A stretch of DNA of 64,000 nucleotides from Canna indica (Eukaryota > Streptophyta > Magnoliopsida > Zingiberales > Cannaceae), in NCBI GenBank assembly GCA_034359265.1, contig CP136894.1, positions 32,952,501 through 33,016,500 of the forward strand, given 5' to 3'. Below, one piece after another: positions 33,563 through 44,143 of this stretch. How positions within the stretch are numbered: position 1 is the first letter of the stretch; each line of letters starts with the position of its first letter. The notes beneath the pieces were generated by a model. The model did no database searches and was not told the origin of the DNA. It was given only the letters and a program-made list of their open reading frames with translations. The position numbers were made by a program, and so were the translations under genes.

Positions 33563-34554
33563 AACTTTATTATATGCACTAGAGTCAATCGCCCTTAAAC
33601 TTTATACCCATATTATTTACTTGAAAGTCAAACTTGCTTTGGGTAAGTGCTTTAGTGAGAGGATCAACTACATTGTGATTAGTGGAGACCCTTTCAATCT
33701 TTACATCATCTCTATCAATGATCTCTCCAATCACATGGTAGCATTCGAGAACGTGCTTGGATCGTTAATGAGACCTTGGTTCCTTTGCTTGTGCAATGGC
33801 ACCATTATTATCACAATACAGAGGTATTGGATTAAAAATATTGGGAAACACTCCTAGTTCAGTAATGAACTTCCAGATCCAAACTGCTTCCTTAGTTGCC
33901 TCAGAAGTTGCTATGTACTCAGCCTCCGTAGTAGAGTTCACAGTTGTATCTTGTTTGGAACTATTCCAACTAACTGCACCTAATCCAAATATGAACACAA
34001 ATCCTGACTGTGACTTATAATCATCTTTGTCAGATTGGAAGCTGGCATCTGTATACCCGCTAACCTCCAAGTCACCTTCTTCATATACCAAGAACATATC
34101 CTTAGTCATTCTCAAATACTTAAGGATGTTCTTTACAGCCACCCAATGTTCCTCTCCATGATTGGATTGGAATATGCTTGTGACACTCAGAACAAATGAT
34201 ACATCGATTCGTGTACATAACATAGCATACATGATAGATCCTATAGCTGATGCATAAGGGATCCTACTCATGTTATCTCTTTCTATTTGTGTTTTAGGAC
34301 ACATAGACTTAGAAAGGGGTTTTTCATGTATCATAGGAATGAACCCTTTCTTAGAGAGCTCCATGCTAAACCTCTTTAGCATCTTATCAATGTATGTAGA
34401 CTGTGAAAGACCTAACAACCTATTGGATCTATCTCTATAGATCCGAATCCCCAAAATATAGGTTGCTTCTCCAAGGTCTTTCATGGATAATTGCTTAAAA
34501 AGCCAAATTTTGACTGATTGAAGAACTGAGACATCATTTCCTATAAGTAGTATG
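33563..34554 (-). pseudogene. Copia C RT C-terminus and RNase H
   Basis: The frame from 34554 reads DILLIGNDVSVLQSVKIWL (after the catalytic YVDD left on the other side of the solo LTR), then KDLGEATYILGIRIYRDRS, AIGSIMYAMLCTRIDVSFV, GYTDASFQSDKDDYKSQSG and the RNase H core STTEAEYIATSEATKEAVW, CDNNGAIAQAKEP. The 281-codon frame is open apart from a stop near 33765. The last stretch (RVSTNHNVVDPLTKAL) follows in another frame. Confidence 0.88.
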
Positions 34555-36150
34555 TCTTGGCCTAAGGTTTCAACCTTGGTCTTAATCTCGATTTTGATGA
34601 TAACAAACATGGAACTAATGATTTCATTGAGAAATACCTTCAGGTTCCAAGTCGGTTAGCGCACGACGTCCGTGATTGGAGAGATCGGCAAGGACGCTCG
34701 CCGTCGCTCGGATTTCGTCGGAAAGATAGAGTTTAGGATTAGGGTGTCTAGAATGTGTTGTATATCCTTATGATGATGCAAAGAAATCCAAAAACCAAAC
34801 CCGAAACCCAAAACATGAAAACCTAAAAATTGCCCTGAAATCCACTAAGCCTAGGGAGCTCCTTGGAGGGCTATATAACCTAGACATTTTCTTGGCACCA
34901 AAAGTTCCGATAATTCTTCCATAGGTAAAAACTAGATAACGAGGTATTTTTAAGGAATTTTTGGAAGCATTTAGCATACCCATATTTGACAAGGGAAATT
35001 ATAAAATTTTTGTTTTTCGGAAATTTGTACTAGACCCCAAAAATTAGATTTTGATTCTTAAGGATTTTGATTTTTTTGGATATTTTTATTGAATCCAAAT
35101 GGGGGGTAATCCTTATATAATATTTATGTTTCAAAGTTATTAACATAAAGTTAAGAAATGTTATATAAGTAGACTTAGCGAAGACGGAACCCAGAAACGA
35201 GCAAACAAGCAAAAAAACCAGCCTATCCAAGCAGTCTACCCAGTTTCGGTCGACCGAATGGTGCCTGAAATGGGCAGAAGCCATTCGGTCGCTCGATGGT
35301 CGCTCGTTCGGTCGACCGACGATCGACCGACGACAACGGCTCTTTTTTGAGCCATGTGGTGTGTTTCATCCGAGCCTACCTCTTGGGCTCTCTATATAAA
35401 CACATACCAAGCCTTCCTATGATCTTCCAATGCTTCATGAGACATCCTTTGACACCTACAAGCTTTGATTGAGCCATCTTTGTTGAAACCCTAGATTTCT
35501 ATCCTATTTTTCTTGAGTTTGCCTTCAACCTTGATTTGATTCATCATCAAGGCATCAAGACGAGCTAGGATTCATTGTGTTGGAGCTAAGTATTTGTGTT
35601 GTTTTTATTTTTGCTCCATTACTTGTATATTTTCTTGTTTATTTCATTATATTTGAACTTTTGTAAACCTAGGTTGCTAGGTATGATTGAGTTGGTCGTT
35701 GCCTTGTTGTTAAGGCTTAAATCCACCATTGTAAACTTAGTTTGCTAGGATTAGTTGAGTTGTCTTTAGGTTGAGGTGGGAGAGTGCTCTCGGTGGGAAG
35801 GCGGGATACTTCCGGGTGTAGAAGTGTCTTCGGTTTGAGGGCGGAGACTTTCCGGTGTAAAATCCTCATTGTAAGCAAACTAATTAATCTAGTTAAACTA
35901 GTTTGAAAATCCTAAGTGGGGTGCTTAGGTAGTGGAGTAGGCATTGGGGCCGAACCACTATAAATCATTGAATTAGCATTGATATTTTGTTTGTGTTAAT
36001 TGCTTTATCATTAATCGCTTCCGCATTTAGTCGTTCAATTGTGAATTGCATAAGTAATCAAGTAAATGATTAAAATCAAATTTAGGCAAAAAGATTAGTA
36101 AACACACTATTCACCATCCCCCCCCCTCTAGTGTGGCCATTTCACCAACA
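34555..36150 (+). mobile_element. Solo LTR of the palindrome-rich TR-GAG family, with TSD
   Basis: 1596 bp flanked by GTATG (34550-34554 and 36151-36155). It starts TCTTGGCC where the family has TGTTGGCC (one mutated terminal base) and ends ACCAACA. It carries a TATA box TCTATATAAA (35391-35400) about 55 bp after a shortened palindrome array. It interrupts the RT of copia C between YVDDI and DILLI. Confidence 0.9.
35245..35335. repeat. Palindrome array, shortest copy
   Basis: Three or four TCGGTCGACCGA-type units in about 90 bp directly upstream of the TATA region of the solo LTR. Confidence 0.85.
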
Positions 36151-36155
36151 GTATG

Positions 36156-36553
36156 TCATCAACATATAGTACTAGGAAAATGATCGCACTCCCTTGTTGC
36201 TTGGATTTTTGAAGCTTACATACCTTGTTGCCATTTTCAGATGTGAATCCTTCAGATTGTGTCATGTACACTTCCTCTATCAAATTTCCATTAAGGAAAA
36301 TAGTTTTCACATCCATCTGTCAAATCTCATAATCATAATGAACGACAATGGCAAGCAATATCCTTATGGATTTAAGCATGGCCATCAGAGAAAAGGTTTC
36401 ATCAAAGTCAATTCGTTGTCTTGGACGATAGCCTTTTGCAACAAGGCATGCCTTATAGGTAATCACATTACCTTCCATGTCGGTCTTCTTTTTGAAGATC
36501 CATTTTCACCCTAAGGGTTTTATCCCTTCAGGTGCCTCAACCAAAGTCCAAAC
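36156..36553 (-). pseudogene. Copia C RT N-terminal segment
   Basis: From 36553: VWTLVEAPEGIKPLG, then after a frame change MDVKTIFLNGNLIEEVYMTQ, SEGFTSENGNKVCKLQKS and LVLYVDDILL, which holds the catalytic YVDD. A deletion removes the segment between KLQKS and KQQGSAIIFL relative to the family. It continues from the integrase side at 44144 across the 7.6-kb insertion. Confidence 0.85.
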
Positions 36554-36734
36554 TGTTGGCGTGTAGGCCTGGCGGGCCGAGTCATCAATCGCCTCATGGC
36601 GTGTAGGCCTGGCGGGCCGATTCACACTCGAACGCCGAGGGTGCTCGGGTCTGCTACGATATAAGGTGAAGGTGCACCCTTCCCTCACACCAATTGGTTT
36701 GGGGGTCGTTGGTTAGCGCCGGAGTCCTGGGAGC
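36554..36734 (+). repeat. TRIM-like miniature LTR, left copy
   Basis: 181 bp starting TGTTGGCGTGTAGGCCTGG, followed directly by TGGTATCAGAGC. It has a TATA-like GATATAAGG (36657-36665) and an internal 42-bp duplication (GGCGTGTAGGCCTGGCGGGC twice) absent from the right copy. Confidence 0.8.
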
Positions 36735-36746
36735 TGGTATCAGAGC
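36735..36746 (+). promoter_or_regulatory. Primer-binding site of the chimera
   Basis: TGGTATCAGAGC immediately after the TRIM-like LTR and 54 bases before the gag ATG. The bases after it up to the ATG (ending TCTCGATCTTGAA) match the TR-GAG 1 leader, so the switch between element types falls at this site. Confidence 0.88.
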
Positions 36747-36800
36747 GGGTTCATAGCTTAAGATTTCATCATCTGTTCTACACCTTGTCTCGATCTTGAA

Positions 36801-38317
36801 ATGGCTCTAGAGTTGGTAGCGTCTACACCTCCTAGGTTCGATGAGTCTAACTTTGGTCTTTGGAATGGTAGAATGTACATTTTCCTAAAGACTCAAGGTT
36901 TAGGTGTTTTTAATATAGTAAAGATAAAATATGTTGAACCTAAGGAAAATATGGATTCATGGACCCAAGAACAAATTAATATGTTTGAATTAAATGCTAA
37001 AGCAACAAATTGCATATATTGTTCTTTGGGAAATAATATATTTAAAAAAATCATGCATTGCACTTCCGCATTTGATATTTGGGCTTGCTAAAATGTCTTA
37101 TATGATTATGCTAAAATCGAGGAGTTAGAAACTTTTAATGAAGGCAGTGATGACAATGGTCATCATTCCAATACTAACATGGTTTTTGAAGCCCAAAGTG
37201 TCTCCAGTCATAAGAGCACTAAAAGCCGGAAGATAAAGGTGATTTGCCATGTGTGCCAAGAGAAAGGGCATGTAAGGAAGAATTGTCCTACCATGAAGAA
37301 CAAGGCAAAGAGGAGGTCAAATGCTTCCACATCATCCTACTCAAGTGAAGCATCCTCCCTTCATGACTATGAAGCCATCTCAAAAGAATGCCTCATGAAT
37401 GATAACAATGAGGTACACTCCACCTCTTCTAGTCATGTTAATAATAACGATAATATTAACTCATCTAGTTCTCATGATTTTGATGAATTGATGGATGAGT
37501 ATAAAATCATGTATGCCTTGATGGTTAGAAAGGACAAGGAAAATAGAAATTTAAAGAAGGAAAACTCTAAGCTTAGTTCACATGTGCATGCCTTAGAAGT
37601 AGAAAATGAAAAATTAAAGACTAGGCTTTTTGATCCATGCCATGATAACTTAAAACTTGAGCTTAACGACTTAAAGCTAGAAAATGAGAAATTGAAGTCT
37701 AACTCATTTGATTTATGCCATGATAGATTGAATTTTGAGCTTAAGGACTTAAAGCTTGAAAATGAAAATTTAAAATTTCAGAATTCAAAAATCGTAAGTG
37801 AGAACAATATTTTGAAATCTCAACTATATGCTATGCATAAGTCAATTGAAGTTTTGAAAGGTGAGATTTTGGTTTTGAACAAGTACATAATTTGAGAAAC
37901 TCAACTTCCTTCAAGAAAATTGGAAAGAAAAATGTTTCTCTCAAAAATGCCTATGTTCATCATAAATCTCATGCTATGCATTCTAATGCAAAATTTCATG
38001 TTAGGCATTCCAATTTTAAACCTCAAATTCAAAAGAAAAATATTTCACTTAAGAATGCTCATGACCATCATCCTTTTCATGTCAAGCATTCTAATGATAA
38101 ATCTCATGTCCATAGCAAAAAGGAAAAGAAGTTTAATGGACATTATTTTTGTTGTGGTATTTTTGGCCATGCTATTTATGATTGTGCATTCAAGAAAAAT
38201 CCAAGTGTAGTTAAGACACTTTGGATTCCTAGGCCAACTCACCCCCAAGGACCCAAAGCAATTTGCGTACCAAAAGTCTCATCTTCTTTTGTAGGGAGAG
38301 CTACCACACAAGGATGA
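36801..38317 (+). pseudogene. Chimera gag, homologous to TR-GAG 1 gag
   Basis: Starts MALELVASTPPRFDESNFGL. Same order as TR-GAG 1: UBN2-type core, CHVCQEKGHVRKNCP knuckle (about 37245), Ser/Asn-rich stretch (HVNNNDNINSSSS), coiled coil with repeated LENEKLK/LKLENE heptads (37590-37840), the His/Lys-rich segment with three KNA-type repeats, the second knuckle YFCCGIFGHAIYDC and KTLWIPRPTHPQGPKAICVP. Breaks: TAA at 37089-37091 and a frameshift near 37890. The coiled coil has about two extra heptad blocks relative to TR-GAG 1. Confidence 0.87.
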
Positions 38318-41300
38318 ATGAGAAGTGGTGTATTGGAGTTGACCATGAACTTAAATGGAGTATCAATTCTTGGTTACAACTTCAAACCATCACAATGCCA
38401 TAAGAGTGGAAATTGGCATCTAGGTATACTTTTTATCATCTCCTTACTTTGGATTGTTCTTATTTAAGTTGGAGTTATGATAGTATGTTTAATTTGAGTT
38501 GTTCTTCCCGCTCTTAATAAGAGTCTTTTTGAAAAATATTTTTGACTTTTGATTTTCCGGTCTCTTCGGAGACCTATGTGGCCTGTAATGGGCCTAAGCA
38601 ACCTTGTGGTTTTAAATCGTAGGCTAATTGTGGCTTTCGGTTTTCAACCAATAGGAAGGGATGGAGATCATGTTTTCATTAATATTACATTTGTGATCTC
38701 TTAAAATTCATTTTGGTATCAATTGATTTTATTTAAAACGGATTTCAAACCATTTAGCAAAGTGATCTTTGATAATGATACTTGGTGTTTCTCTTTGCTT
38801 TTTGGTTGAGTTAGCTTGCTAAGTAGCTATATTTTCTCTAAAATATTAGTGTAGCTTACTTGCAAGTTATAAGTATCTTAGGAAGGCTAATAACTAGGAA
38901 GAAAAAGATTAGTTTGGCAAATTATCACGAAAAATTTATAACTTTGATAAATTTAAAATCTTTGTGTTATACCTAAATATTTAAGCTTAAATTATGTCTC
39001 TATACTCATGATTAGAATTGCATGTTAAACACTTGAATTTTCATGAGTAGGTAGAATTTTAGTACTTAGGCAAATTTCATTGAATGAAACTTGCTCTAGG
39101 TTGATATTCATTAGTAGAGACCTTCTTGTAAGTCCAAACTAGTTAACATGATTAGGGACCTTATTCCTCAAATGTTTCACATCTTAAAATCCCTTAGATT
39201 CATTTTGATATCAAGATAACTCCTTAAAATGAATCTTTATTATCTAGCATACGTTAAGGTGTTTAAATGAAACAGAACATTTGCTATTTAGTATGTTAAC
39301 TTGCTAGTTGGCATATAATTTCATTTTGATACTAATGAAACCTACTTGCAAGTTAAGAAAGTGGCAAACATTGAAGGCTATGCTATCGTGAAGATAATTG
39401 AAAAGTAAATGACAAGTTTGGCAAATTTCTAAAGACTAAGGTATGAATTTGATTTTACAAAAATATTAGTATAATAATTGAATATCCATGTTTAATGATG
39501 TCTCTATACTCATGATTGTCTTTGTATGATAAATATTGAATTTTCATGAGTAGGCAAGTTTCATGATAACTAGGCAATTTCATGATATTAATATTGAATG
39601 AAATTGGACTAGTTTGAAATTTCTTATTAGAGACCTCATTTTGAATAAACACCAAATGAACATATTTAGATACACATATTACATGAGTCTAGATATTTAA
39701 AACTTGAAAATTCATGTCTAGATGATCAAATACAATTGGTATATCACTTTAAGGGACTTAAGCTTAAAAAAGTTTGGCCCAACTCAATAAATCGATTTGG
39801 ACACTTGATTTTAAGTCCAAACTTCATAAACATGTTTAGGAATAGGTATGACATGTTTCCATGCACTAAGAATGAAAAATTCATTTGGATATGGATAAAA
39901 TGACATAGAGGTGGTTTCATAAAAACCTCTTTTGAACCAAGTTGACCCAAGTCACCAAGTTGACTTAAAGGTCTCATTTTCAATCCATATTTGTGGAACA
40001 TGTTTAGATTTACTCATCTTAGGTATCCATAGGGTTATATTTGAAAAAGCATGAGTAAATGATAAGATTGAAACTTAGTAAGTTTCATGAAAACTAGTTT
40101 AGTGTTGAATGAAATCATGCTAGGTTGATATATTGACTTAAGGACATAATTTTCATTTCAAACTTGACATATACTCTTTACATGACCATCATGTGGTGTC
40201 ATGAAAGTTTGAATGAAAATTGAACAAGTTTTAAGAATAACTGAAAATTACAAAAATATCATTTCAACCTACAATTGGTAACAATTTTAGTTATTTCTAG
40301 AGAAAAATAGAAAAATCATTTTTCAGATGATTCTTGAAACTGCACATTCACTTAAAAATCTAGTTTTATCAGTAAAAATTTGTATAAAGTTTCATCAAGA
40401 ATCTGATTTAAAGTGAATTTTTGAAGTTGGATTTCGAAAACACAAAGTATCACTTATTTGAAATATCAATTTTTTCGATACTTAGATTTTTCTTCAAAAA
40501 CTTCAAATGAAACCTTGTGTATACCATTTGGATTTCATTTCTAATATCATTCATACAATTTCTTGAGTAAAATCATTCCTAGAAATGATTTTGATATTTT
40601 GGATGATAGCTAGAAATATCCATTTGCTTCATTGGAATCAATATAGGATGAAAAATGGTCTTTGAAAATTCTTTTGAGTTCAAACTTTATTCATGCATTT
40701 CAAATGACCATTCAATATTTGGTATCAAAATTTTCATCCAAAAATTGGTACAAAAGTTTTTCATCGAAAATATGATGTTGTATAGATTTGAAAGTTTGAT
40801 TCTTTTCAAAACTAGAAGTATACCTTGACCTAAGTCAACAAAGTGACTTAAAAATCTCATCTTAAGCCCAAACTTGATTCATAGACTTACATTCTCTCAT
40901 GTTTGATGTCTAGATGCCTAAATATGAGAAAACATGAGTAAATAGCAAAATTTGATACTTAGCATTTTCATAGTTTTCATGCTTATTTCAAATGAAAATG
41001 TGCTAAGTTCATATTTGGATCAAATGATATTATTTTCATTTCAAACTTCTCAAACATGCTTTAAATGATTAGATCTTAGTTTTTTTTTGAAAGTTTGAAT
41101 GAAATAATAAAAAAGATATGAGAACATACATGATTTAATTTTAAATTCAAATATTTAGTTTAGAACATATCATGTATGATTTAAGTTTCATATTAAATAT
41201 TTATTTTCCATCCCTTTCGTTGAGATTTTCATGTTTCATGAAAAATAATATTTAGAGACGCAACTTCATCAAAAAAATATTTATTTTTCATCCCTTTGTT

Positions 41301-41552
41301 TAGATTGACCTTTCTTGCCCTTTTTGATTGATGTCAAAAGGGGGAGAAGAGTATAGATATAAAGGGGGAGAAAAGTATAAGAAAATTGGGGAGAAAACTA
41401 TAGGTAAAGGGGAGGAAAATATAGTAGATCCATGCATATAGATAGAGGGAGTCTATTTCATAGATATGCATGTTGATAGGGGGAGAAATCCCTTAGTTGA
41501 TATCCTTTATGCTTTGAATGATATATTTTCTTAAGGATGTTTGTCATCATCA
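38318..41552 (+). other. Non-coding internal region of the chimera
   Basis: 3.2 kb, A+T-rich, no domain. 38400-39700 corresponds in reverse order to the 14575-16500 spacer of TR-GAG 1 (shared phrases such as 'ggagacct', 'gggcctaagc', 'atctcttaaaattcattttg'). 39700-41300 is extra sequence full of 'ttgaaagtttgaatgaaa' and 'aacttcataaacatg' type variants. Confidence 0.65.
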
Positions 41553-41565
41553 AAAAGGGGGAGAT
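41553..41565 (+). promoter_or_regulatory. Polypurine tract before the internal palindrome LTR
   Basis: AAAAGGGGGAGAT, identical in core to the tract of TR-GAG 1, directly before TGTTGGC. Confidence 0.88.
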
Positions 41566-42418
41566 TGTTGGCTTTAGGTTTTCAACCTTGGTCTTAATCT
41601 CTTAATCTCGGTTTTGATGATAACAAACATAGAACTAATATTTCATTGAGAAATCTTTCAGGTTCCATATCAATTAGCGTTCGATGTCCTCGATCGGATA
41701 AATCGGAAGAAATCGGAAAATTGGAAGAACATTGATCGTCGCACTCGGATTCGTCGTGAAACATCTCGACGATCGACCGAACACTGCCGAAAATAGGCAG
41801 TGGCTACTTCGATCGACCGGTCGATCGACCGACAAAGGCCAAAAATAGGCAATAAGCCTGTCGGTCAACCAATCGGTCGATCGAACTGAGGATAGTCGCA
41901 GACGCAACTCGCGTCGGTCGACCGAATGCGAGATCGAGGGATTCACGTTTGGGTGATCGACCCGTCGGTCGACCGCACATAGAGAGAAAGCAGTGGTCGA
42001 ATGACCAGTCGGTCGATCGATCAATCGATTGGTGGCCTGCAACGAATAGTTTTCTATCCGTTGAGCTATCGTTTCTTCATGAGGGTATAAATATACCTCA
42101 TATAACTTCTTTTAACCTTCTTCCCTTAATCTTATAAATTTTATTGAGCATTTAAGAAGGGATTTAAGCCTTCCAAAGATCGATTTAAGCGGGGTGCTTA
42201 GGTAGTGGAGTAGGCATTGGGGCCGAACCACTATAAATTAATGTGTTTGCATTGCGTTATTGTTTATTTTTAATTGCTTAATTATTTATCGCTTCCGCAC
42301 CCAATCATTAAATTGCAAATTTCCTAAACTAATCAAGAAACGATTAAAACCAGAATTTAGGCTAATTATTTACTAAACACACTATTCACCCCCCTCTAGT
42401 GTTGTCATTTCGCTTTCA
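41566..42418 (+). repeat. Palindrome-family LTR, internally deleted (853 bp)
   Basis: Starts TGTTGGCTTTAGG. Keeps the palindrome array (41765-42040) and TATA box (GAGGGTATAAATATACC, 42080-42096), loses about 650 bp after CTTCCAAAGATCGAT, and resumes at AAGCGGGGTGCTTAGG to end CGCTTTCA. A PBS follows at 42421. Confidence 0.85.
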
Positions 42419-42420
42419 AT

Positions 42421-42618
42421 TGGTATCAGAGCCTGGGTCTTGGGTTCGAGTCTCGGCTGGCGATTGCTGAGGGGGAGATTGTTGGCGTGTAGGCCTGGCG
42501 GGCCAAGTCACTCGAACGTCGAGGGGGCTCGGGTCTGCTATGGTATAAGGTGAAGGTGTGCCCTTCCCTCACACCAATTGGTTTGGGGGTCGTTGGTTAG
42601 CGTCGGAGTCCTGGGAGC
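42421..42618 (+). repeat. TRIM-like internal domain and right LTR
   Basis: PBS TGGTATCAGAGC (42421-42432), 36 bases including a B-box-like GGTTCGAGTCTC, polypurine tract GAGGGGGAGAT, then the 139-bp LTR TGTTGGCGTGTAGG...CTGGGAGC (42480-42618). PBS and PPT only about 36 bases apart is the hallmark of TRIM/SMART elements. Confidence 0.8.
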
Positions 42619-44138
42619 AAATGGCAACACTAGAAGGGGGTGAATAGTGTGTTTACTAAATAGATAGCCTAAATTCCGATTTTAATCATTTTTTGATTAG
42701 TTTAGGCAATTTGCAATTTAATGATTGGGTGCGGAAGCGATAAATAATTAAGCAATTAAAAACAAACAATAACGCAATACAAACACGTTAATTTATAGTG
42801 GTTCGGCCCCAATGTCTACTCCACTACCTAAGCACCCCGCTTAGAATTTCCAAACTAGCTTTACTAGATTAATTCTCATTTCCCTTACACAGAGGACTTT
42901 GACTCGAAGAGTCTCACTCTCGACCTAAGGTACTTCCACACCCGGAAGTCTCCGCCTTCTTATCGAGAGCACTCTTCCACCTCAACCCTAAGGGACAACT
43001 TGACTAATCCTAGTAACAACTAATTTTACAAAAGTGGCTTTACACCTAATACCAGGTAACCACTTATACCCACAAGACCTAACAGCCTAGGTCTTACAAA
43101 CTCAACTTCAAAGAAATGATAAGTTAATAGTTAAAAATACAAGTGAAAAGATCTTAAGATAAAACCAAGATTATCTACTCTTTTCCAATCCTTGTAGCCT
43201 CCAATTCGCCAGTGAATGTGCTTTGAGTCGAAGCCGAGTTGAGAAGAAGTTGGAGCTTGAAGACGAACTCGACAGAAGAACAGACTGCGCTGCAATCGAT
43301 CTTTGGAAGGCTTAAATCCCTTCTTAAATGCTCAATAAAATCTGAAAGATTAAGGGAAGAATGTTAAAAGAAGTTATATGAGGTATATTTATACCCTCAT
43401 GAAGAAACGGCAGCTCAACGGATAGAACACTATCTGTTGCAGGCCGCCGGTCGATTGGTCGGTCGACCGACCAATCGACCGGTCATTCGACCGTTGCTTT
43501 CTCTCTATGTGCGGTCGACCAACGGGTCAACCGCCCATACACGAATCCCTCGATCTCGTATTTGGTCAACCAGTCGATCGACCAACACGAGTTGCGTCTT
43601 CGGCTATCCTCAGTTCGGTCGATCAATTCGTCGACTGACAGGCTTACTGCCTATTTTCGGCCTCTGTCGGTTGACCGACCTGTCGACCGAAGTAGCCACT
43701 GGCTGTTTTCGGCAATGTTCGGTCAACCGACCGGTCGATATAATTGGCTACTGCCTTTTTCTTACCCTCTTCGGTCGACCGGGCGGTCGACCGAACTTAG
43801 GTTGAGTTTGATTTCTTCAGCCTTTTTCTTCCGCACTTCATTTTTGGGTTCCGACTTTCAATGAGGATCGACTTGGAGAGCTTTCATGTGATCTTTGAGC
43901 CCGTCCAATACGTCTTTGGTGCACTCGTCGATCTTTGAGATGTTTCGCGATGAACCCGAGCGCAACGATCAATGTCCTTTCGATTTTCTGATTTCTTCTG
44001 ATTTATCCGATTGAGGACATCGAACGATAATTGATATGGAACCTAAAAGATTTCTCAATGAAATATTAGTTTCATGTTTGTTATTATCAAAACCAAGATT
44101 AAGAGATTAAGACCAAGGTTGAAAACCTAAAGCCAACA
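42619..44138 (-). repeat. Palindrome-family LTR, inverted, right end of the chimera
   Basis: Minus-strand TGTTGGCTTTAGG at 44138, near full length (1520 bp), but lacking the last 8 bases (CGTCTACA) where it joins the TRIM-like LTR. Palindrome array 43445-43800; TATA region near 43385. The outer TSD CAAAC abuts its start, so it belonged to the unit that integrated, or an outer insertion was rearranged. Confidence 0.85.
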
Positions 44139-44143
44139 CAAAC

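Larger units (their letters stand above)
36554..44138 (+). mobile_element. Chimeric gag-only element: TRIM-like ends fused to a TR-GAG unit plus inverted LTR
   Basis: 7585 bp flanked by CAAAC (36549-36553 and 44139-44143) inside copia C. Order on plus: TRIM-like LTR (36554-36734), PBS, gag (36801-38317), non-coding DNA, polypurine tract, palindrome LTR (41566-42418, internally deleted), a second PBS, 47 bp, a second polypurine tract, TRIM-like LTR again (42480-42618), then a full-length palindrome LTR in inverted orientation (42619-44138). The two LTR families meet at PBS sequences. No polymerase genes. Confidence 0.85.

Noticed and set aside
33357..33563. Minus 68-codon hydrophobic frame that could pass for a signal peptide protein
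   Set aside because: Spans the border of a hAT-like MITE and the start of an LTR; no conserved domain.
42421..42479. tRNA-like stretch with a B-box-like GGTTCGAGTCTC
   Set aside because: No cloverleaf, A box or anticodon arm can be formed; it is the PBS-to-PPT interval of a TRIM-like element.
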